Source: Bacteroides uniformis (GTDB lineage Bacteria; Bacteroidota; Bacteroidia; Bacteroidales; Bacteroidaceae). From it: DNA of 64,000 bases. The notes beneath the pieces were generated by a model. The model was given only the letters and a program-made list of their open reading frames with translations. It was not told where the DNA came from and ran no database searches. Within the stretch, counting starts at the first letter, position 1; each line of letters begins with the position of its first letter. The stretch covers positions 4,415,501 through 4,479,500 of the forward strand of contig NZ_CP102263.1 in NCBI RefSeq assembly GCF_025147485.1. Reading direction: 5' to 3'. Shown here piece after piece: positions 56,075 to 64,000 of the stretch. A program made the translations under genes and the position numbers.

Positions 56075-57412
56075 ATGAATGCAGCTAAGGTATTAGAAGA
56101 CCTGAAAAGACGGTTCCCCAACGAACCGGAGTATCATCAAGCAGTAGAAGAAGTTCTTTCTACGATTGAAGAAGAGTATAACAAGCATCCGGAGTTTGAC
56201 AAAGCCAATCTGATTGAACGTCTTTGCATCCCCGATCGCGTTTACCAATTCCGTGTTACTTGGGTAGACGATAAAGGTAACGTACAAACCAACATGGGCT
56301 ATCGTGTGCAGCACAACAACGCTATCGGCCCTTATAAAGGCGGTGTTCGTTTCCACGCTTCTGTAAACCTGAGCATCCTGAAATTCCTTGCTTTCGAGCA
56401 GACATTTAAAAACTCATTGACAACTCTGCCTATGGGTGGCGGTAAAGGCGGTTCGGACTTCTCTCCGCGCGGCAAGTCAAATGCTGAGGTCATGCGTTTT
56501 GTTCAGGCTTTCATGCTGGAGTTATGGCGTCATATCGGCCCTGAAACAGACGTACCTGCTGGTGATATCGGTGTAGGTGGTCGCGAAGTAGGTTTCATGT
56601 TCGGTATGTATAAGAAGCTGGCTCATGAATTTACGGGTACTTTCACCGGTAAGGGCCGTGAGTTCGGCGGTTCGCTGATTCGTCCGGAAGCTACCGGCTA
56701 CGGTAACATCTACTTCCTGATGGAAATGTTAAAGACTAAGGGTACTGACTTGAAAGGCAAAACTTGTCTGATTTCCGGTTCCGGTAACGTAGCTCAATAT
56801 ACGGCCGAGAAAGTATTGGAATTGGGTGGTAAGGTATTGACCATGTCTGATTCTGACGGTTATGTATACGATCCGGACGGCATTGACCGCGAAAAGTTGG
56901 ATTACATCATGGAGCTGAAAAACCTCTATCGTGGACGTATCCGCGAATATGCTGAACAATATCCGGGTGTCAAGTACGTAGAAGGTGCACGTCCTTGGGG
57001 TGAAAAGGCAGACATCGCCCTGCCTTCTGCAACTCAGAATGAAATAAATGGAGATGATGCCAAAAAACTAATTGCTAATGGTGTCATGGCTGTGTCCGAA
57101 GGTGCAAACATGCCTTCTACCCCTGAAGCAATCCGCGTATTCCAAGATGCAAAGATTCTGTATGCTCCGGGTAAGGCAGCCAATGCCGGCGGTGTATCAG
57201 TATCCGGTCTCGAAATGACTCAGAACTCCATCAAGTTGAGCTGGAGTGCAGAGGAAGTGGACGAGAAATTGAAGAGCATCATGAAGAACATTCACGAAGC
57301 TTGCGTGCAATATGGTACGGAAGCCGACGGTTATGTAAATTACGTGAAGGGTGCCAATGTGGCCGGATTTATGAAGGTGGCAAAGGCGATGATGGCGCAA
57401 GGGATTCTGTAA
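56075..57412 (+). CDS. gdhA: NADP-type glutamate dehydrogenase
   Basis: 445 residues, the hexameric class of about 450. The active-site segment PMGGGKGGSDF contains the catalytic-region lysines, DIGVGGREVGFM follows, and the cofactor fold starts at SGSGNVAQYTAEK. It combines ammonia and 2-oxoglutarate into glutamate. The NADP preference is inferred from class, not proven. It is monocistronic with its own promoter and terminator. Confidence 0.95.
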   Translation: MNAAKVLEDLKRRFPNEPEYHQAVEEVLSTIEEEYNKHPEFDKANLIERLCIPDRVYQFRVTWVDDKGNVQTNMGYRVQHNNAIGPYKGGVRFHASVNLSILKFLAFEQTFKNSLTTLPMGGGKGGSDFSPRGKSNAEVMRFVQAFMLELWRHIGPETDVPAGDIGVGGREVGFMFGMYKKLAHEFTGTFTGKGREFGGSLIRPEATGYGNIYFLMEMLKTKGTDLKGKTCLISGSGNVAQYTAEKVLELGGKVLTMSDSDGYVYDPDGIDREKLDYIMELKNLYRGRIREYAEQYPGVKYVEGARPWGEKADIALPSATQNEINGDDAKKLIANGVMAVSEGANMPSTPEAIRVFQDAKILYAPGKAANAGGVSVSGLEMTQNSIKLSWSAEEVDEKLKSIMKNIHEACVQYGTEADGYVNYVKGANVAGFMKVAKAMMAQGIL

Positions 57413-57441
57413 GAACTAAAGCCATAGTACAACTACAACAG

Positions 57442-57480
57442 AAGAAAGGTGAGGGGCTCAAAGCTTTTCACCTTTTTTCT
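57442..57480 (+). terminator. Intrinsic terminator of gdhA
   Basis: AAAGGTGA and TCACCTTT close a stem with an inner G/U-rich extension, followed by TTTTCT. Confidence 0.8.
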
Positions 57481-57598
57481 GTTTAATAATATAGAAGAAA
57501 CAAAATTTTGTTTTTTTCAATCCATTATCACATAAATCAGATAACTTTGCGGAAGTTAATAAAAGAAGACCATTATCATTGAAGCAAACCAAACGATT

Positions 57599-58780
57599 AT
57601 GAATACAATAGAAATCCCCGTACTGCTGTTGACCGGTTATCTAGGCAGTGGCAAAACGACGTTGGTAAATCACATTCTTTCTAATAAACGTGGCATTAAG
57701 TTTGCCGTTATCGTCAATGACATAGGCGAAGTGAACATTGATGCAGACCTTATACAGAAAGGTGGCGTGGTGGGAAAGAAAGACGACAGCCTGGTAGCTC
57801 TACAGAATGGCTGTATCTGCTGTACGCTGAAGACAGACTTGATAGAGCAGATGTTCGAAATCATGAAGATGCAACGCTTCGACTACATCGTGATTGAAGC
57901 GAGTGGCATCTGTGAACCGGAGCCTATTGCCCAAACACTCTGCTCCATTCCTCATATGGGAGGAGCGTATACTAAATACGGTATTTGCCGCTTAGACTGC
58001 ATTACCACCGTGGTGGACGCCTTACGTCTGCAAAGTGAATTTTCTTGCGGAGATGATTTGACACGCAAAGGCATTGATGAGGAAGATATAGAAAACCTCA
58101 TCATTCAGCAAATTGAGTTCTGTAATATTATCCTGCTGAACAAAGCAGCAGAAGTACAGCCCGAGGAATTAAAACGTATCAGGCAGATTATCCACACCTT
58201 GCAACCCGGTGCCCAAATTATAGAGTGCAATTATGCAGATGTAGACCTGGATAAGATTATCCATACCCACCTCTTTAACTTTGAACGTGCCGCAACTTCC
58301 GCCGGATGGATTCGTGGCATAGAGCAACAAGTAAGCGAAGAGGAGGAAAAAGAGGCGCATTACCATCATGAAGAGGGTCATCATCACCACCATCACGAAG
58401 GAGGTGAAGTAGAAGAATACGGTATTGGCACATTTGTCTACTACCGCCGTCCTGCATTCGACATTCATAAGTTCGACCACTATGTCGCTACCAAATGGCC
58501 CCGCAGCGTTATCCGCGCCAAGGGTGTCTGCTACTTCAGCCACAACCGCGACATGTCCTTCCTCTTTGAACAAGCAGGTATACAGAAGAAAATAACTGAA
58601 GCCGGACAATGGTATGCCACCGCCCCCGAAGAAGACATGATAGAACTGATGCGCCAAGAACCGGGATTGCTAAGAGACTGGGACGAGCAATACGGCGACC
58701 GCATGCTGAAGATAGTATTCATCGGACAAAATATGGATAAAGAGCAAATCATCCGCGACTTGGACAAATGCCTTGAATAA
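57599..58780 (+). CDS. CobW/ZNG1-family GTPase (metal chaperone-like)
   Basis: 393 residues. Walker A GYLGSGKTT is at 13-21. The metal motif GCICCTL (Cys72, Cys74, Cys75) is the CxCC signature. The guanine motif is NKAAE, not NKxD. A His-rich loop at 254-266 (HYHHEEG and six His) precedes the CobW C-terminal domain (about 275-390). Family members pass Zn or Co to client enzymes. A TAACTTTG -7 box is at 57542-57549. No Zur-like operator was recognised. Confidence 0.9.
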   Translation: MNTIEIPVLLLTGYLGSGKTTLVNHILSNKRGIKFAVIVNDIGEVNIDADLIQKGGVVGKKDDSLVALQNGCICCTLKTDLIEQMFEIMKMQRFDYIVIEASGICEPEPIAQTLCSIPHMGGAYTKYGICRLDCITTVVDALRLQSEFSCGDDLTRKGIDEEDIENLIIQQIEFCNIILLNKAAEVQPEELKRIRQIIHTLQPGAQIIECNYADVDLDKIIHTHLFNFERAATSAGWIRGIEQQVSEEEEKEAHYHHEEGHHHHHHEGGEVEEYGIGTFVYYRRPAFDIHKFDHYVATKWPRSVIRAKGVCYFSHNRDMSFLFEQAGIQKKITEAGQWYATAPEEDMIELMRQEPGLLRDWDEQYGDRMLKIVFIGQNMDKEQIIRDLDKCLE

Positions 58781-58792
58781 CTTCCTAAAAAA

Positions 58793-58833
58793 GTGCTCCC
58801 CGTCATTCCGATCTTAAGAACAACGGGGAGCAT
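58793..58833. terminator. Bidirectional hairpin between CobW and GH84 genes
   Basis: GTGCTCCCCGT and ACGGGGAGCAT pair over 11 bp (one wobble) around a 19-nt loop, with an A-run before it that gives T's on the minus strand. Confidence 0.75.
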
Positions 58834-58875
58834 CGTCCCAGACGCGTAACTCTATTTTAAGAATCAAGAACCATA

Positions 58876-61080
58876 TCAATTCTCCGTAAAACGGAACATT
58901 TTGAAATACACCTTCTGCTCTGTGTCGGATACATTCACCAGCCTCATCTTCGCAACGCTCAAATCCTTGAGAGATGCCTTCACCTGCGTTCTGTATCCCG
59001 GTTTCAAATCCACCGCCTGCCAGTTTGTACCATCCGAAGTTACTTCCAGTTTAAACTTAGAATTAGCCACCTCCGCATCTCCCAAATCAATAAGCACCGA
59101 ACTCAACTGGCGGGCATAATCCATCGAAATGGTCAGCACACCGCCTGCCTGCCAGTTGATGACTTCATTGGACGGAATAATTGTATTCACCTTTCCCTTC
59201 TGCTGAATAGGAAGCGAAGCCAACTGATTCACGTCGCTCTTCAACGTGTAGGGAGAATAAACAGCCTTTGTATCAAGCCCGGCATGGAACGCTGCATTAT
59301 AGCCCGTTGTCGCCGCTTCGAACAAAGCATTGAAAGTAGGCATCAGATGCAGGCTGCCGCTCTTTATGCCCGCTTTATATTGGGCATCCGTCTCACCCAT
59401 CAGCACCAGCAGGGCGCGGGCGTGTTCGTAGCTACCTATAAATGCATCCTTCTGCTGGCGCAGGCGTATCATGTTCAGCACCTCCGCACCATACTCTCCC
59501 ACTTGTTTGAACTGAATGAGCCAAGGCCTTATTTCAGTTATCAACGGACGATTCTCATTTCCCGACGCAAGCAATCCATCAGCGGCAACGATTATCTTCC
59601 GGCATTCCTCAGCTACCTGCCGATAGGCATCTTCATCTATCTCGTTTTTCTCTTGATAGGCTTTCAACAAGGCAGAGAGAGCAGGCTGAATGGCAACGGA
59701 CTCTTCACGACGGAAGCGATGTCCATTCTGTCCCGGGTCGGAATTATGAGCAGCGAAGATTTCCAAATATTCGGCATGAAGTGGCATAAGGTCTCTGACT
59801 GCATGTTTCCAAGAAGTTTCACTATCATAATTCTCCATATTCCAAGTATAATCAGCTACACTGTACAGAGAGATTTTGGAAGCCTCGGCATGTTCCATCG
59901 GATTGGAAACAAAAGCAGACATATCATCTTTTACATCAAGCCCGTTTCCATAAACCGGCCCTAGCAGCAAATGGTCTTGTACATAATCCGAAACGGGGAA
60001 ATTCCACCAAATGTACGCCTTACGTTTCAGCAGCGGATTGACGAAGTCCAGCGTAGACTTATCTATAGTAGCAACTACCATATCACCGGTCCACATCACC
60101 TTGATACCCTCGTTCAACTTATCACCAAGCGTAGTGAGATAGCCTCCCTCCACATCGGTCCATGACTTGTTGTACTCTGTGGGACACAATATCAATGGTG
60201 CAACATCCCGCTTGACTTTTACAAAATGGTCGTCAATATAGTTCAACAGTTCAGCCTGCTTGTCCGCCTTTGTCCCCTCACCCGAAATATCATCAAAGAA
60301 AACGGCAAAACCACGCACACCCAACTGGTACATGCTTTCGAACTTCTGCAACAATAACGAGCGGTCTTCTTCATTCCAGCGAATATCCTGACCCGGATGA
60401 ATGGCCCAATAGAAAATAACATTGTTCTCCTTCGCCCTATTCACCAATACTTTCAACTCTTCTCCTTCTCGAGCAGGATAAGGCTTGCGCCAGTTGGGAG
60501 TCCGGTGATAAGGATCGTCTTTCGGTCCATAGATATAGACATTCATTTTGTTCCGACCATAAAAATCAAGCTGGCGTATACACGCCTCCTGACTCCAGGG
60601 AGCACCGTAAAAACCTTCTACCACACCCCGATAGGGAACATCAGGATAGTCCGTCACTTCAGCCAAAGGCAGCTTGTCTAAAGCAAGCAACTGCGCAAGA
60701 GTCTGTACACCATAGTACGCTCCCCGTTCGTCAGCACCGGCTATGACGATGCAGTCTTTTTCTATTTTCAGGAAATAACCTTCGGATTTGCGTGGAATCC
60801 GATGTTGGTATTTCTTGATAATCTTATCTCCTTTCACTCCTATATATACACGGAAAGAAGCGCCAAGCACCTCTTCCGGCATCAATGAACGGAGTAAAGG
60901 CAACGCAGGTCCGTCCTGCACGGAATTGCCGGAAAGGATCTGGTATTGTCGGGGAATATCAACAGAATCTTTTTGCGTAATATATTCTTGGGGAGTAGGT
61001 TGCAAATGAAATTCTTGCGCACAAAGCGTCGCTGTCGTCAGCATACCGAATGCTCCCAGTAACAGTAGTTCTTTTCTCAT
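58876..61080 (-). CDS. Glycoside hydrolase family 84 beta-N-acetylglucosaminidase (O-GlcNAcase type)
   Basis: 734 residues with a signal peptide ending LCAQ. After an N-terminal GH20b-like domain the barrel begins YRGVVEGFYGAPW (about 150). The catalytic Asp pair is Asp263-Asp264 in VFFDDISGEGT. The sequence closely parallels the B. thetaiotaomicron GH84 enzyme as I remember it (CPTEYNKSW, AYIWWNFPVSDYV). It releases GlcNAc by substrate-assisted catalysis. A C-terminal discoidin-like domain ends the protein. The -7 box TATTTTTG is at 61151-61158. Confidence 0.96.
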   Translation of the reverse strand: MRKELLLLGAFGMLTTATLCAQEFHLQPTPQEYITQKDSVDIPRQYQILSGNSVQDGPALPLLRSLMPEEVLGASFRVYIGVKGDKIIKKYQHRIPRKSEGYFLKIEKDCIVIAGADERGAYYGVQTLAQLLALDKLPLAEVTDYPDVPYRGVVEGFYGAPWSQEACIRQLDFYGRNKMNVYIYGPKDDPYHRTPNWRKPYPAREGEELKVLVNRAKENNVIFYWAIHPGQDIRWNEEDRSLLLQKFESMYQLGVRGFAVFFDDISGEGTKADKQAELLNYIDDHFVKVKRDVAPLILCPTEYNKSWTDVEGGYLTTLGDKLNEGIKVMWTGDMVVATIDKSTLDFVNPLLKRKAYIWWNFPVSDYVQDHLLLGPVYGNGLDVKDDMSAFVSNPMEHAEASKISLYSVADYTWNMENYDSETSWKHAVRDLMPLHAEYLEIFAAHNSDPGQNGHRFRREESVAIQPALSALLKAYQEKNEIDEDAYRQVAEECRKIIVAADGLLASGNENRPLITEIRPWLIQFKQVGEYGAEVLNMIRLRQQKDAFIGSYEHARALLVLMGETDAQYKAGIKSGSLHLMPTFNALFEAATTGYNAAFHAGLDTKAVYSPYTLKSDVNQLASLPIQQKGKVNTIIPSNEVINWQAGGVLTISMDYARQLSSVLIDLGDAEVANSKFKLEVTSDGTNWQAVDLKPGYRTQVKASLKDLSVAKMRLVNVSDTEQKVYFKMFRFTEN

Positions 61081-61199
61081 ATGCGGATTATTAAATTAAG
61101 GAATATCTATGTATTAAGAAAATCTTCCATGCATTCAAGGTTGATACGTTCAAAAATAAGAAATAAATATGAAAACACGTACAAATACAGACATTTATT

Positions 61200-61778
61200 T
61201 CAGTTTAAAGATTCATTCTGCATCCGTTTGAGTTCATCGCACACAGCCGGATGCAGGAAGTAGCGTACGTCTTTTCCCTCCTCTATGGCCCGACGGATAA
61301 AAGTGGAGCTGATTTCGAATACCGGAGAAGAAACTGTCCGCACATTCTGCGGTAAAAAGGTGGCCTCTACCGGATAGCCGGGACGGGGATAAACCAGAAG
61401 ATGATTTTCGGCAATAATGCGTTCCGACTCGTACCAACGGTGGAACAGCCTCCAGTTGTCCGAACCAATGACAAGATGGAAAGTGTGTTGGGGATAAGTC
61501 CGTTTCAGTGCGTCCAACGTATGAACAGTATAAGAAGGCCGAGGCAGATGGAATTCAAAATCGGAAGCGCGAAACTTGGGATAACCCTCAGTGGCTAGCT
61601 GCACCAGCTTCAAACGTAACTTGTCATCCATCAGTTCGTTTTCTTCCTTCAGCGGATTGTGGGGGGTGACCATAAACCACACTTCGTCCAGGTCCCCGTA
61701 TTCGCAAAGATAGTTGGCGAGGGCCAAATGTCCGATGTGTATCGGGTTGAACGAGCCGCTGAAGATTCCTATATTCAT
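61200..61778 (-). CDS. nadD: Nicotinate-nucleotide adenylyltransferase
   Basis: 192 residues. The nucleotidyltransferase motif [11 protein letters not shown] is at 7-17 and the second signature ISSTFIRR is near 162. TPHNPLK is the usual NadD substrate loop. It adenylates NaMN on the way to NAD. It is the last gene of yicC-gmk-small membrane protein-nadD. Confidence 0.96.
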   Translation of the reverse strand: MNIGIFSGSFNPIHIGHLALANYLCEYGDLDEVWFMVTPHNPLKEENELMDDKLRLKLVQLATEGYPKFRASDFEFHLPRPSYTVHTLDALKRTYPQHTFHLVIGSDNWRLFHRWYESERIIAENHLLVYPRPGYPVEATFLPQNVRTVSSPVFEISSTFIRRAIEEGKDVRYFLHPAVCDELKRMQNESLN

Positions 61779-61800
61779 TTATTCTTATTCATATACAACC

Positions 61801-62037
61801 TTACAAAGGACGTCTTTGCAACGCACGCCAGGCAGCCCAAGCATTGAAAATCGTCACTACAGAGATAAGAAACATTGAAATACTGGAACGAGGCTCGCCA
61901 TGATGTATATACAATACACCCACAACAAGGGAGCAGACGAACAGAACGCTATTAATAATTAGCAATGCCTTGTTCAGCTTCGGGCTATTCTTCCTCCTCG
62001 GTGCCAACTGGTTGTACACTCCTCCACGTTGTTTCAT
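61801..62037 (-). CDS. Small two-span membrane protein between gmk and nadD
   Basis: 78 residues starting MKQRGGVYNQLAPRRK. A basic N-terminus is followed by two membrane segments (about 22-42 and 53-70). The ATG overlaps the gmk stop (ATGA), and nadD begins 22 bp after its stop, so it sits inside the operon. No function recognised. Confidence 0.75.
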   Translation of the reverse strand: MKQRGGVYNQLAPRRKNSPKLNKALLIINSVLFVCSLVVGVLYIHHGEPRSSISMFLISVVTIFNAWAAWRALQRRPL

Positions 62038-62597
62038 TCGTTCAAGAATTGAGAGATTACTTTCAATGCTTCCGCTTTGGCTGTCTCCAGGTCATCGTTC
62101 ACAATCACGGTATCGAACTTCGGTGCAAAGCCCAGTTCGTATTCGGCTTTCGCCACGCGGCTCTCTATCACTTCGGGAGCATCTGTTCCGCGCCCCACCA
62201 AGCGTTTGCGCAATTCCTCCACTGAAGGTGGCTGAATGAAAACAGACAAAGCACGCTCACCATAGAATTTCTTGATATTGCAACCACCCACTACATCCAC
62301 ATCGAACACTACATTCTGTCCGGCAGCCAATTGCTTTTCCACCTGCTCCTTCAGTGTTCCGTAAAAACGGTCCTGATATACCTCTTCATACTCCAGGAAT
62401 TCATCATTGGCTATGCGACGACGGAACTCGTCAGGAGTCAGAAAGAAATACTCCACTCCATCTTTCTCCGTTCCGCGGGGCGGGCGGCTGGTCGCTGAGA
62501 TGGAGAATGCCAAGTTCAGATTTTGAGTCAGCAGATAGTTGATAATCGTTGACTTGCCGGAGCCCGAAGGGGCTGAAAATATGATAAGTTTTGCCAT
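62034..62597 (-). CDS. gmk: Guanylate kinase
   Basis: 187 residues. The P-loop is SAPSGSGKST at 8-17, and SRPPRGTEKDGVEYFF is the GMP-binding region with the usual Arg and Tyr. It converts GMP to GDP with ATP. It follows yicC by 36 bp, a pairing common in bacteria. Confidence 0.97.
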   Translation of the reverse strand: MAKLIIFSAPSGSGKSTIINYLLTQNLNLAFSISATSRPPRGTEKDGVEYFFLTPDEFRRRIANDEFLEYEEVYQDRFYGTLKEQVEKQLAAGQNVVFDVDVVGGCNIKKFYGERALSVFIQPPSVEELRKRLVGRGTDAPEVIESRVAKAEYELGFAPKFDTVIVNDDLETAKAEALKVISQFLNE

Positions 62598-62600
62598 CGA

Positions 62601-62633
62601 ATTATTTACGATTTGACGATTTACTATTTGATA
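62601..62633. repeat. AT-rich TTTACGATTTGACG tandem repeat
   Basis: TTTACGATTTGACGATTTAC and variants fill the gap between yicC and gmk. The words match those at 17897-18000 and 19861-19899. Confidence 0.6.
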
Positions 62634-63518
62634 CTACATGACGTTCAATACTTGTTCCTTGATTTGCTCCAATTCATCTTTCATCTGAACGACAATCTTC
62701 TGCATCTCCGCATGATTGGACTTACTGCCCAAGGTATTGATTTCGCGTCCCATCTCCTGGGCGATGAACCCTAACTTCTTGCCTTGTCCGGTTCCGGTTT
62801 CCAGCGTATTGATAAAATATTTCAGATGATTGCCAAGACGCTGTTTCTCTTCGTTCACATCCAGCTTTTCGATGTAGTAGATGAGTTCCTGCTCCAGGCG
62901 GTTCTTGTCATAATCCACACTTAAGGTCTTTTCCAGTGCATCTGTAATACGTTCCTTCACTTTGGCTACACGCTCTTTCTCATAGGGAGCGATAGTCTCC
63001 AACAGATGGGAGATATTGGCGATCTTCTCACGGAACTTCTTTTCAAGGGCAGCTCCTTCCTGCTTACGGAAGTCCACCAGCGCACCAACAGCCTTTTCCA
63101 CAGCCGAATAAACCACAGCCCATTCCTCCTCACTCAGTTCCTGCGTATCATTCTTAGTCATCACATCCGGCATACGGAGTAACGTGGCAAACCAGTCCGT
63201 CGCATCCGGCACAGGTATTCCTAGATTTTCTGATATAGCACAAATCTGCTTGTAATATCCCTCAACCAATGTCTGGTTGATGGGAGTGGCGCTTTCCGCA
63301 CTCTCTTTCTTTTCTATCCAAAGGCTGAAATCCACCTTTCCGCGCTCCAGTTTCCGTGATATTTCATTACGGATTTCCATCTCCTTCTCACGATAAAGCG
63401 GAGCAATGCGGGCAGATAGGTCCATTGCCTTACTATTGAGCGACTTTATTTCAACGTTGATTTTCTTATCAGGCAGTTCGACGGTTGCTTTGCCGTAGCC
63501 TGTCATAGATTGTATCAT
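62634..63518 (-). CDS. yicC: YicC-family endoribonuclease
   Basis: 294 residues starting MIQSMTGYGKA, the family hallmark, with the YicC_N domain first. The C-terminal DUF1732 domain ends in EINTLGSKSNHAEMQKIVVQMKDELEQ. E. coli YicC has been described as an RNase acting on small RNA. It is the first gene of the operon to nadD, with a TAATTTTG -7 box at 63536-63543. Confidence 0.94.
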   Translation of the reverse strand: MIQSMTGYGKATVELPDKKINVEIKSLNSKAMDLSARIAPLYREKEMEIRNEISRKLERGKVDFSLWIEKKESAESATPINQTLVEGYYKQICAISENLGIPVPDATDWFATLLRMPDVMTKNDTQELSEEEWAVVYSAVEKAVGALVDFRKQEGAALEKKFREKIANISHLLETIAPYEKERVAKVKERITDALEKTLSVDYDKNRLEQELIYYIEKLDVNEEKQRLGNHLKYFINTLETGTGQGKKLGFIAQEMGREINTLGSKSNHAEMQKIVVQMKDELEQIKEQVLNVM

Positions 63519-63535
63519 AATGTTATAGTTTTGCG

Positions 63536-63583
63536 CAAAATTACACGATTATTTTAATTAGTGAAAATAATCACGTAAATTTG
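63536..63583. promoter_or_regulatory. Divergent -7 boxes for yicC and tsaB
   Basis: Minus TAATTTTG (63536-63543) reads toward yicC. Plus TAAATTTG (63576-63583) reads toward tsaB. Neither has a clear TTTG at the right distance. Confidence 0.55.
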
Positions 63584-63609
63584 CCACAATAAAATCAAGA
63601 ATAAAAGTT

Positions 63610-64000
63610 ATGTCATGTATCTTGCATATTGAAACGTCCACTTCTGCCTGCTCCGTAGCCGTGAGCGAGGATGGACAGAACGTTTTCAAGAAAGAGGACC
63701 TGAATGGCCCTTCACACGCCGTTTCATTGGGAATCTTTGTGGACGAGGCGCTATCCTTTGCCGATAGCCATGCCATGCCGTTGGATGCAGTCGCCGTGAG
63801 CTGCGGCCCTGGTTCGTATACCGGGTTGCGTATCGGCGTGTCGATGGCAAAAGGTGTCTGCTATGGACGTAACCTGCCACTTATCGGGCTGGAAACCCTG
63901 AAAGTCCAGTGTGTACCGGTATTGCTCTACCACGATGAGTTACCCGACGACGCATTACTCTGCCCGATGATTGACGCCCGCCGTATGGAAGTCTATGCTG
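63610..64000 (+). CDS. tsaB: tRNA threonylcarbamoyladenosine synthesis protein TsaB (3' end outside window)
   Basis: The ATG at 63610 opens a frame that runs off the window; 130 codons are visible. The start ILHIETSTSACSVAVSEDG and the block CGPGSYTGLRIGVSMAKG are diagnostic of TsaB, an ASKHA-fold partner of TsaD and TsaE that makes t6A at position 37 of ANN-decoding tRNAs. MIDARRMEVY continues the family pattern. Confidence 0.93.
   Translation, partial: MSCILHIETSTSACSVAVSEDGQNVFKKEDLNGPSHAVSLGIFVDEALSFADSHAMPLDAVAVSCGPGSYTGLRIGVSMAKGVCYGRNLPLIGLETLKVQCVPVLLYHDELPDDALLCPMIDARRMEVYA

Overview
The window reads as chromosomal DNA of a Bacteroides species (order Bacteroidales). Three things point there. 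Promoters follow the Bacteroides pattern, a TTTG at -33 and TAnnTTTG at -7 about 19-20 bp apart (rpsA, gdhA, the DUF5686 gene, the DUF5063 gene, the HU-like gene). Many proteins belong to Bacteroidales-typical families (DUF3810, DUF4836, DUF5063, DUF5686, HU-like with a winged helix, type III glutamine synthetase). Housekeeping genes are mixed with glycoside hydrolases of families 9, 20, 31 and 84. No rRNA, tRNA, CRISPR array or prophage was recognised.

Layout. 1-12.7 kb: the end of a GH9-like enzyme, valS, DUF3810-mazG, an ECF sigma/membrane protein/Spy-like exported protein operon, rnz, a duplicated-domain lipoprotein, rpsA, an esterase and a type II pantothenate kinase. 12.9-24 kb: a DUF5686 outer-membrane protein, glnN behind a repeat-rich control region, a Crp/Fnr regulator, the ftsK-lolA-trxB operon and an HU-like DNA-binding protein with a long structured leader. 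24.5-27.4 kb: a complete IS21-family element with 51-bp perfect terminal repeats, next to a 3' remnant of a DUF3874/VirE-type gene. 27.4-36.2 kb: a plus-strand run of DUF5063, an RNase D-like exonuclease, an RlmI-like methyltransferase, a small-RNA candidate, a nucleoside transporter, a bifunctional-nuclease family protein, rsmE, a DUF4836 lipoprotein and an ABC transporter. 36.2-41 kb: a membrane-anchored sensor/AraC regulator and a GH31 enzyme. 41-50.6 kb: an SLC13 transporter, small regulators, ung, a TIGR02757 protein, a DMT transporter, a cell-wall amidase and metY. 50.7-61.1 kb: GH20, maeB with a tiny coupled membrane protein, gdhA, a CobW GTPase and GH84. 61.2-64 kb: yicC-gmk-(small membrane protein)-nadD, and the 5' end of tsaB on the opposite strand.

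Functional threads: ammonia assimilation (glnN, gdhA), thioredoxin reduction, sulfur amino-acid synthesis (metY), malate/NADPH metabolism (maeB), envelope biogenesis (lolA, amidase, DUF5686) and N-acetylglucosamine release (GH20, GH84). Most convergent gene ends either nearly touch (3-6 bp) or are separated by a large imperfect palindrome. Several palindrome families recur. The most unexplained DNA is the glnN upstream region (15244-15609), the nested palindrome at 47021-47112, the HU-like leader (23938-24176) and the candidate small RNA at about 29974-30041.
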